DNA of 64,000 nucleotides. Source: Budvicia aquatica DSM 5075 = ATCC 35567. Its GTDB lineage: Bacteria > Pseudomonadota > Gammaproteobacteria > Enterobacterales > Enterobacteriaceae. The notes under the pieces are model-generated. The model saw only the letters and a list, made by a program, of their open reading frames with translations. It made no database searches and had not been told where the DNA came from. Numbering within the stretch: the first letter of the stretch is position 1; each line of letters begins with the position of its first letter. The stretch spans positions 20,624 through 84,623 of the forward strand of contig NZ_ATYS01000025.1 of NCBI RefSeq assembly GCF_000427805.1, read 5' to 3'. Below are positions 58,429 to 64,000 of this stretch, piece by piece. Made by a program: the position numbers and the translations under genes.

Positions 58429-59409
58429 TTAATATCGGGCTAAATAGTCGATAAGTTGCTCTTTTAGCGGCGCACAGTCGCCACCCCGATGGCTGACAAC
58501 GTATGAAGCCACCGCATTGCCCAGCATAACCGCCTCGCTGAGCGGCCAGCCGGAAGCCAGCCCGGCCAGAACGCCGCCGGCATGGCTATCACCCGCACCG
58601 ATAGTATCAACTACCGTGGTTTCAAACGGGGCGACCCAGCCGGCAGTCAGGCTGTCACGGTAATATGCCCCTTCTTTATCCACTCGAATCACTAACGGAC
58701 TGGCGTAATGTTTGAACCAGTCTTCGGCCAATGCTTCGGTATCGAGTTCTTTACCCGGCGTGCCGGAGAGCGTTGCGACAATATATTCAGCTTCCTGGCG
58801 ATTTAGTGAAACCATTGGCTTACAGGCCATTAAGCGAGCAAGTTGTTCAGCCGACAGGTCTGAAATACGCGGGCCAAAGTCGATAAACAGATCGATGCTG
58901 TCAGGTAGTGACTCCGCCCACGAAATCAGCACTTCTCCGCAGGACGAAGAAAGCTGATAACCTGAAAGATAAACCAGAGAGTTCGCCTGAATTTTCAGGT
59001 TATCCAGCGTGTGGCGATCCCATTGGTTTTCTACTCCGCTAATGGAAAGAAAGGTACGTTCCCCGTCGGGTTCAACCAGCGCCAGACACCAACCGTTATC
59101 ACCTTTGTCGGTTTCAATGGCTGAGACGATCTCATTTTCTGCCAAGGTTTTACGGATAATATCCGCCCAAATACCTTTTCCCATTGGTAAGGCATTAAGG
59201 GATGTCATCCCCAGCCGATGCAAAGCAATTGCAATATTCAACGCACAGCCGCCAATATTGACGCCCTGCTGGTGTAGCTCAATATCACTGCCCCGATGGG
59301 GCAGTGAATAGGCATCGGCAATAACATCGATAACCGCCGCGCCCACTACGCATACCGGGCGGCGGTTAGCCAGCGTAGGCAGTTGGTTAATCAGTTTAGA
59401 CGTTGTCAT
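58429..59409 (-). CDS. yegV: PfkB-family sugar/nucleoside kinase YegV
   Basis: This 326-aa kinase of the ribokinase superfamily shows VCVVGAAVIDVIADAY at the start, GVNIGGCALNIAIALHRLG, and TTVVDTIGAGDSHAGGVLAGL with the catalytic Asp of GAGD. Length and neighbours match E. coli YegV (321 aa). Its start overlaps yegU by 14 bp. The substrate is not established; a nucleoside or a sugar released by YegU is plausible. Confidence 0.88.
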   Translation of the reverse strand: MTTSKLINQLPTLANRRPVCVVGAAVIDVIADAYSLPHRGSDIELHQQGVNIGGCALNIAIALHRLGMTSLNALPMGKGIWADIIRKTLAENEIVSAIETDKGDNGWCLALVEPDGERTFLSISGVENQWDRHTLDNLKIQANSLVYLSGYQLSSSCGEVLISWAESLPDSIDLFIDFGPRISDLSAEQLARLMACKPMVSLNRQEAEYIVATLSGTPGKELDTEALAEDWFKHYASPLVIRVDKEGAYYRDSLTAGWVAPFETTVVDTIGAGDSHAGGVLAGLASGWPLSEAVMLGNAVASYVVSHRGGDCAPLKEQLIDYLARY

Positions 59410-60418
59410 AAGCCTTTTCCCTGAGGGTTCGCAGTGTCATAAATGACTGACTGTAGCGGGTGAAATCAAGCTGATTGACCCGATCCAACTGCTGCTTAAG
59501 TTTCATATCGATACCATCGATACCGTGCAAAGCACCGCAAATAGCCGTTGCCATCGCGCCGATTGTATCGGTATCTCCGCCTAAGTTAGCGCACAGTATT
59601 GCGCAGCGGTTAGGATCCGTTCCGGCCAGTTCAACCATGGCAATCGCCGCAGGCACTGACTCGATGGTACTGGTTCCTGCCCCGACTAATTGATAAATCT
59701 GCTCCATACCTTGTTCAATACCGGTGGCATTTCTTGCGGTATACAGCGCCAGCTCGATTCGGGCGGCCATTGATGCACTGAAGGTTGTTACGCGTTTTTC
59801 CTGCGCTGCTTTGGCAACCGCCGGTAGCTGGTCGCAAATTTGCGCCCAGTTTATACCGTCGATAGCTTTAGAGATTGCCCATGCTACGGCCACCGCGCCG
59901 GCAATAGCCACGTCAGATTTATGGGTGGGGCTGGAGGCGATGGTGATTTGATCGATAAAATCGTCCAGAGAGCGGGTTGGCAGCAGGCAGCCCAGCGGTG
60001 ACACCCGCATCGCGGCGCCGTTGGTCACGCCATTGTTTTCTAATTCAGCAATCGGCGTTCCCTGCTTAATTGCATTCAGGGCGATCTTAGACGTAGGGCC
60101 GAGTACATTTTTGTTAAAGGCATCGAATTTTTCTGCCCAGCGCATGATATTCCGACCGATAATTTCAGGCTCTATCTTGCCGTGACATTCGATAATGGCA
60201 TCGGCCAGTGCCAGTGCCATTGAGGTATCGTCGGTGAATTCTGCGGTATTAAAGTAGCAGGCAGCGTTATTTTCTTTCGGACCGGGCAAGAAGCTGTCTA
60301 TCCAGCCAAAGTATGATTTGACCCGAGAACGGGGCCATAGCTCTGATGGCATACCCATCGCATCACCTAAAGCCTGGCCATAAAAGGCGCCTAAAATACG
60401 CTTCTCTTTGTTCATCAT
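59396..60418 (-). CDS. yegU: ADP-ribosylglycohydrolase-family protein YegU
   Basis: This 340-aa all-helical enzyme has the family metal motifs: FTDDTSMALALADA at about residues 61-74 and LGGDTDTIGAMATAICGA near 280. It hydrolyses an N-glycosidic bond with Mg2+ ions. E. coli YegU is 334 aa. It overlaps yegV by 14 bp and follows yegT. In this operon it may cleave an imported nucleoside-like compound rather than ADP-ribosylated protein; that is inference. Confidence 0.88.
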   Translation of the reverse strand: MMNKEKRILGAFYGQALGDAMGMPSELWPRSRVKSYFGWIDSFLPGPKENNAACYFNTAEFTDDTSMALALADAIIECHGKIEPEIIGRNIMRWAEKFDAFNKNVLGPTSKIALNAIKQGTPIAELENNGVTNGAAMRVSPLGCLLPTRSLDDFIDQITIASSPTHKSDVAIAGAVAVAWAISKAIDGINWAQICDQLPAVAKAAQEKRVTTFSASMAARIELALYTARNATGIEQGMEQIYQLVGAGTSTIESVPAAIAMVELAGTDPNRCAILCANLGGDTDTIGAMATAICGALHGIDGIDMKLKQQLDRVNQLDFTRYSQSFMTLRTLREKAYDNV

Positions 60419-60445
60419 AAATCCTTAGTTTCTGACTGACTGCTG

Positions 60446-60480
60446 CGTTTTTATTTGCCTGAGAGCGGCAAATAAAAACG
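60446..60480 (-). other. Intercistronic 14-bp hairpin between yegT and yegU
   Basis: CGTTTTTATTTGCC pairs perfectly with GGCAAATAAAAACG around a 7-base loop. The stem is long but the distal half is A/T only and no U-tract lies outside it. It may be an attenuator or set different expression of yegT and yegUV. Confidence 0.6.
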
Positions 60481-60504
60481 GATAATATTTTACGGTCTGG
60501 TTAA

Positions 60505-61776
60505 TCAGGCTGTAGCGGGTTTACCGTTGTCTTGGGGAACATCAATCTCTTTGATATCACCGTCAGACTCTTTAAACATCAGCATAAAGATCAGGGTAAT
60601 CACTACAATCATGCCGGCACCGAATCCCCACATGCCAGCCCAGTTAAATGTCTGACCGTTGATGGGTTCTGCGTTGGCAAATAACTTCTCCATCATCTGG
60701 CCGCCCAGGCTGTAACCCAGCAGGCTACCGAACCCCTGACAGCAGAGGGTAATAAGGCCCTGAGCCGCGGTTCTCATATGAATCGGCGCTTTTTTATCAA
60801 CGTAAATATAGGCGGTCACATAGTAGAAGTCGTAGCTAACGCCGTGCAGCAGAATACCTAAGAACAGCAGGCCGTAGGTGAAGATATGATCTGCGCCACC
60901 GTAAACAAAGAAAGCGTAGCGAATAGCCGCAGTAATTAAGCCCAGCAGTAATACCTTTTTAATACCAAAACGTTTGGTAAAGAACGGCAGGGCCAGCATA
61001 AAGAAGATTTCAGAGAACTGTCCCAGCGTCATCCAGCCGGTTGCGTTTTTCATACCGACTTCGGTCAGGTAGCCATTGGCAAAGATATAGTAGAAGGCCA
61101 GCGGCATAGCAAACAGGAATGAACAGACAAAAAACACTAAGAAGTTGCGGTCTTTGAGTAATACGATGGCGTCCAGACCCAGCATGACTTTCATGCTCAT
61201 TTTTCCTGTTCCCTTCGGCGGGGTGTTTGGCAGGACGAGGGCAAATACTCCCAGCAGAGCAGAGCTGGCCGCGGTAACGAGCAACGGAATATTGGTCGCT
61301 GAAATATCACCAAAGCCCATCATTGCAGGCAAGAAGCCGCAGGCAATACCTGATGCAATCCAGCCAATGGTGCCCATTACCCGAATGCGCGGGTAGTCAC
61401 GCTCAACGTCTTCTACGTTTGAAAACGCAATGCTATTGGTTAATGCGATAGTTGGCATATAGGTCAAAGCATAGGCCAGCAGCAGCGGGAAAAATGTTCT
61501 GAACTCGGTTTGCTGAGCGGCGAAGAACATCAGAATAGCACCGGCAAACATCAGTACGGCGAGGACTTTTTGGGCGGCAAAGAATCGATCGGTAATTGAT
61601 CCCACCAGAATAGGGGAGATAATCGCGGCAATCGCCGTACAGGCGTAAGACCAAGCGATTTGAGAGGGAGTAAATCCGCTTCCGTTCAGGAAGAGCCAAA
61701 GAGGGACAAACCAGGCCCCCCATATAAACCATTCAATGAACATCATGAATGAGAGTTTTGCTGTTATTTTATTCAT
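60505..61776 (-). CDS. yegT: Nucleoside:H+ symporter family transporter YegT
   Basis: This 423-aa 12-helix MFS protein of the NupG/XapB family has KLSFMMFIEWFIWGAWFVPLWLFLN at the start, YMPTIALTNSIAFSNV, MGTIGWIASGIACGF, and YYVTAYIYVDKKAPIHMRTAAQGLI. E. coli YegT is 425 aa. First gene of yegTUV. It should import the nucleoside or analogue processed by YegU/YegV. Confidence 0.9.
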   Translation of the reverse strand: MNKITAKLSFMMFIEWFIWGAWFVPLWLFLNGSGFTPSQIAWSYACTAIAAIISPILVGSITDRFFAAQKVLAVLMFAGAILMFFAAQQTEFRTFFPLLLAYALTYMPTIALTNSIAFSNVEDVERDYPRIRVMGTIGWIASGIACGFLPAMMGFGDISATNIPLLVTAASSALLGVFALVLPNTPPKGTGKMSMKVMLGLDAIVLLKDRNFLVFFVCSFLFAMPLAFYYIFANGYLTEVGMKNATGWMTLGQFSEIFFMLALPFFTKRFGIKKVLLLGLITAAIRYAFFVYGGADHIFTYGLLFLGILLHGVSYDFYYVTAYIYVDKKAPIHMRTAAQGLITLCCQGFGSLLGYSLGGQMMEKLFANAEPINGQTFNWAGMWGFGAGMIVVITLIFMLMFKESDGDIKEIDVPQDNGKPATA

Positions 61777-61828
61777 CTTTCATTCCTTCCATGTTACTGG
61801 CAATAGGTATTATCGGGTACCTTATGAC

Positions 61829-61847
61829 AATACCACTTGGTAATACC
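61829..61847. promoter_or_regulatory. Candidate YegW operator upstream of yegT
   Basis: AATACCACTTGGTAATACC contains the dyad TACCA-CT-TGGTA (61831-61842), one of several GGTATT/AATACC words between 61805 and 61857, 25-80 bp upstream of the yegT start. GntR-type regulators bind such dyads. Confidence 0.45.
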
Positions 61848-62065
61848 TTTGCAATACCATTAAATGGATTCTTTGAGCTGGTTAACATTGTTTCGCGTTG
61901 AGCGTATTGGTTCATCCTTGATGAGAAAGCTTAAATAGCCGGTATTTTCTTGGCGTTGTATCGCATAAGATACTGCACAATATCTTGTATCTTAAAAATA
62001 TTTGGGTATGAGATCACTTATTATTGCCGTTGATAGGTGTAATAGAATTTGTCGGCTGGAGTGCT

Positions 62066-62935
62066 ATGAACAAACAAAGCTTACAAGAAGCATTTTCTAG
62101 AATAACCATATGGAAAAAGGGTGAGCAACGAGCTCCTCACAAGCCTCTTTTGTTACTGTACGTCTTATCTGAATATAAAAAAGGGCATCAGCGTTTTTTT
62201 GATTTTGGTTCGGAAATCCAGGGGCCTTTACTAGAATTATTAAATAGTTTTGGACCAAGCCGGCGATCTCACTATCCTGCAATGCCATTCTGGCGTTTAC
62301 AGGGGGATGGCTTTTGGTCGCTTAAGAATGCAGAGCGTTGCTCCCCCCGAATTGGGAGCAAAGAGCCTCCAAAACGGGAGTTGATAGACTTTGGCGTTGC
62401 GGGCGGCTTTGATGAGGCTGCCTATCAGTTATTGAAGGATAAACCAAAGCTTCTTGATAAATTAGCTCAGTACCTATTAGAGGCGCATTTTCCTGAGAGT
62501 GTTCAGGATATTATTGCCAATCGGTTAGGTTTTTCGTTGACGGAAGTACGTAAGGAGCGCGATCCTAAATTTAGACAGTCGGTTTTACGCGCCTATAATT
62601 ATCAGTGCGCTGTATGCGGCTATAATCTTAAGCATGATTGTATTCCTGTTGGGTTAGAAGCAGCGCATATCAAATGGAAGCAGTCTGGTGGCCCCTGTTC
62701 AGTTAATAATGGTCTGGCATTATGTTCACTGCACCATGCAGCATTTGATATGGGAGCCATTGCTATTGATGAACATATGAAGTTGCTCGTATCCCAAGGC
62801 GTTAATGGTAATAATATTGTTGAACGTCTATTTTGGGATTTTGCTGGTAAAGAGATTGAATTACCAAAAAATAAAGGGGATTATCCTCAGGATTCATTTA
62901 TTTATTGGCACCATCGTGAGGTTTTTCGGGGATAG
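62066..62935 (+). CDS. HNH endonuclease of the phosphorothioated-DNA restriction (SBD-HNH) type
   Basis: This 289-aa protein has an N-terminal sulfur-binding-type domain (RAPHKPLLLLYVLSEY at 22-37, MPFWRLQGDGFW at 73-84) and a C-terminal HNH nuclease with zinc cysteines (Cys181, Cys184, Cys220) and active-site His201 (EAAHIKW), Asn215 and His223/His224 (LCSLHHAAFD). Enzymes of this layout are type IV restriction endonucleases that cut phosphorothioate-modified, and sometimes methylated, DNA. The frame begins at 62024; the ATG at 62066 follows GGAG. It stands alone with no dnd or methyltransferase genes near. Confidence 0.82.
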   Translation: MNKQSLQEAFSRITIWKKGEQRAPHKPLLLLYVLSEYKKGHQRFFDFGSEIQGPLLELLNSFGPSRRSHYPAMPFWRLQGDGFWSLKNAERCSPRIGSKEPPKRELIDFGVAGGFDEAAYQLLKDKPKLLDKLAQYLLEAHFPESVQDIIANRLGFSLTEVRKERDPKFRQSVLRAYNYQCAVCGYNLKHDCIPVGLEAAHIKWKQSGGPCSVNNGLALCSLHHAAFDMGAIAIDEHMKLLVSQGVNGNNIVERLFWDFAGKEIELPKNKGDYPQDSFIYWHHREVFRG

Positions 62936-63034
62936 TATATATTCTTTATGCCATACCTTTTTTCCTGCGTAGTGGTTAACGTAGTTAAACAACACACTTA
63001 TTCCCCTATTGTTAAATAAAAAGGATATTCATTA

Positions 63035-63571
63035 ATGACATCACGCTTGCTAGTAGCTCTTTCTCTCTGTTTTTATTCCTGTTTGGCCTTGGCGCAAACG
63101 GATTGGCGAGAGGGCGTCGTTTTCCCTAAATATGTCGGGGCATTGCACTCTGGCAGCGGTTTTAGCGGGATGTTGGTGGCGACATCGAATTCTGAATGGG
63201 ATGATAACTGGACCATCGTGCCAGATGCACTGCCTGATTTTCATCGGGTTGAAAACGTGACTAAGGGTGAACAGATTTTTGTGCTTACCTTTTTCTCTAA
63301 TCCGACCGTTAATGAGTACCAGGCCGTTGATATTGCCTGTGATTTACAGTTGGTTAAGCCCGACGGCAGTGCGTCATTTAGTAAGAAAGACGTAGCCTGT
63401 TTTCAAGGCATGCTGGTTGGTAACGTGACCGATCTGACGATGGCTATTCCGGTGATCGGCTTTACCAGCGAAGAGGGCGATCCTAAAGGCGTTTGGAAAG
63501 TGAATGTCACTCTTAAAGATAAGTTAGGCAAGCAACAGATACCGATGACGGTCAGTTTTACCAATAAGTAA
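63035..63571 (+). CDS. Uncharacterised secreted protein
   Basis: This 178-aa protein has a signal peptide (LLVALSLCFYSCLALAQ, cleavage after ALA) and a predicted beta-rich domain with two cysteines (VDIACDLQLV, KKDVACFQGML) that could form a disulfide. AAAAAGGA lies before the ATG. I do not recognise the family; similar small periplasmic proteins occur in proteobacteria. Between the endonuclease gene and a repeat. Confidence 0.65.
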   Translation: MTSRLLVALSLCFYSCLALAQTDWREGVVFPKYVGALHSGSGFSGMLVATSNSEWDDNWTIVPDALPDFHRVENVTKGEQIFVLTFFSNPTVNEYQAVDIACDLQLVKPDGSASFSKKDVACFQGMLVGNVTDLTMAIPVIGFTSEEGDPKGVWKVNVTLKDKLGKQQIPMTVSFTNK

Positions 63572-63623
63572 ATATTGGGCGTTGGAATTTATACCCCTGA
63601 TCCTCGGGATGATTCCCCGGTCT

Positions 63624-63767
63624 GCTCATCCCCATGAAAACGGGAACGCGGGCCGTAGGTGAAGCAAACATTCGCATAGCGAATTGCTCGCAGGGTGAGC
63701 GCAGCGAATCATCCCGGTTTTATAACCAGTGAGTATTTGGCTTAAGGGCCGGACCCCGTTTTTCAAC
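63624..63767. repeat. Palindromic repeat, long form (locus 4), interrupted by an insertion element
   Basis: CTCATCCCCATGAAAACGGG, the ~70-bp inner block (GGGCCGTAGGTGAAGCAAAC, GAGCGCAGCGAATCATCC) and GGACCCCGTTTTTCAAC are all present, but the copy stops where the IS50-like end begins at 63768. The expected closing CGGGATGAC is missing on this side. Confidence 0.8.
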
Positions 63768-63786
63768 CTGTCTCTTGATCAGATCT
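63768..63786. repeat. Terminal inverted repeat, Tn5 inside-end type
   Basis: The 19-bp end CTGTCTCTTGATCAGATCT overlaps the transposase stop codon, as in IS50. It is embedded in a larger 13-bp inverted repeat (63770-63782 with 63788-63800, loop ATCTC). Confidence 0.85.
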
Positions 63787-64000
63787 CCTGATCAAGAGAC
63801 TTCGCCAGCCTGTAGCCTTCAACTATATCCTGAAGTTTGAACCACCCCTCCCATATCACTATCCAGCCAGCCCGTCCCGTGCGTTTGCTATCATGCCAGT
63901 GACCCATTTTAGCCAACGACAGATACGCCCATTTCAGGTTCGGTGCCTTTTTCGGCAACTCTTTTCCTTCCTGTTTGACCCACAGTAACTTCCATTCGAT
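63779..64000 (-). CDS. IS50-like transposase, C-terminal part
   Basis: Seventy-three codons plus stop are visible. KWAYLSLAKMGHWHDSKRTG and WEGWFKLQDIVEGYRLAK align with the Tn5 transposase C-terminus (KWAxxxLARLGGWMDSKRTG, WEGWEALQSKLDGFLAAK). This is the dimerisation region of the DDE transposase; the catalytic part is outside the window. The stop TGA lies inside the terminal repeat. Roughly half of the visible residues differ from Tn5, so this is a relative, not Tn5 itself. Confidence 0.88.
   Translation of the reverse strand: MEWKLLWVKQEGKELPKKAPNLKWAYLSLAKMGHWHDSKRTGRAGWIVIWEGWFKLQDIVEGYRLAKSLDQEI

Larger units (their letters stand above)
63768..64000 (-). mobile_element. IS50/Tn5-like insertion sequence (IS4 family), one end
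   Basis: The element begins at 63768 with CTGTCTCTTGATCAGATCT, which is the Tn5 inside-end (IE) 19-mer as I know it, with two Dam GATC sites. The transposase reads out of the window on the minus strand. The other end is not visible. Insertion is in a repeat copy. If a 9-bp target duplication was made, the flank TTTTTCAAC (63759-63767) should recur at the other end. Confidence 0.88.

Overview
The window reads as a contiguous stretch of an Enterobacterales chromosome with moderate GC. Many proteins match Escherichia/Salmonella families along nearly their whole length: PgtP, YbhGFSR, YphG, EptB, KduI/KduD, UxaC/UxuA/ExuR, AcnA, TqsA and YegTUVW. The gene order, absent neighbours and home-grown repeat families are not those of E. 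coli. A peripheral genus (Budviciaceae-like, for instance) is a guess. I found no tRNA, rRNA, CRISPR array or prophage.

Layout. 1-2.3 kb: phosphoglycerate uptake (pgtC, cut by the window edge, divergent from pgtP). 2.4-8.2 kb: a small membrane-anchored protein and the ybhGFSR ABC exporter operon. 8.2-10.7 kb: an intergenic repeat, a DoxX protein and an AT-rich island holding a LuxR 'solo'. 10.7-17.8 kb: a yph-type sugar locus (ROK repressor yphH divergent from yphG, a sugar porter and a yphB-like epimerase), followed by a small gene remnant. 18.3-25.9 kb: a ureide-type nitrogen operon (biuret-hydrolase-like cysteine hydrolase, DUF2877, FdrA-type, DUF1116, carbamate kinase, a stand-alone allophanate-hydrolase C-terminal-like domain, NCS1 permease). 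26-29.1 kb: a tandem repeat array and two uncharacterised genes, the second between 56-bp direct repeats. 29.2-32.1 kb: eptB and a LysR regulator.

32.3-50.3 kb is a large hexuronate/ketodeoxygluconate catabolic island: kduD, kduI, an NTF2-like secreted protein, kdgT, an LgoD-like dehydrogenase, two UxuB-family reductases, YiaL-like and LDH2-type enzymes, kdgK, a GntR regulator, exuT, uxaC, exuR and uxuA. Together these import hexuronates, unsaturated-uronate products and KDG and convert them to KDG 6-phosphate. A DUF1266 gene and a repeat cluster interrupt it.

50.4-64 kb: acnA, another repeat cluster, tqsA, a two-gene acyl-CoA ligase plus Acr1-like reductase unit, the yegTUVW nucleoside-type locus, a type IV (phosphorothioate-sensing type) HNH endonuclease, a secreted protein, and the end of an IS50/Tn5-like element inserted in a repeat copy and running off the window.

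The most interesting items are the ureide operon, which looks like an ATP-conserving route for biuret/allophanate-like compounds; the multi-locus palindromic repeat family; the IS50-like end with an exact Tn5 inside-end sequence; and the ligase/reductase pair.
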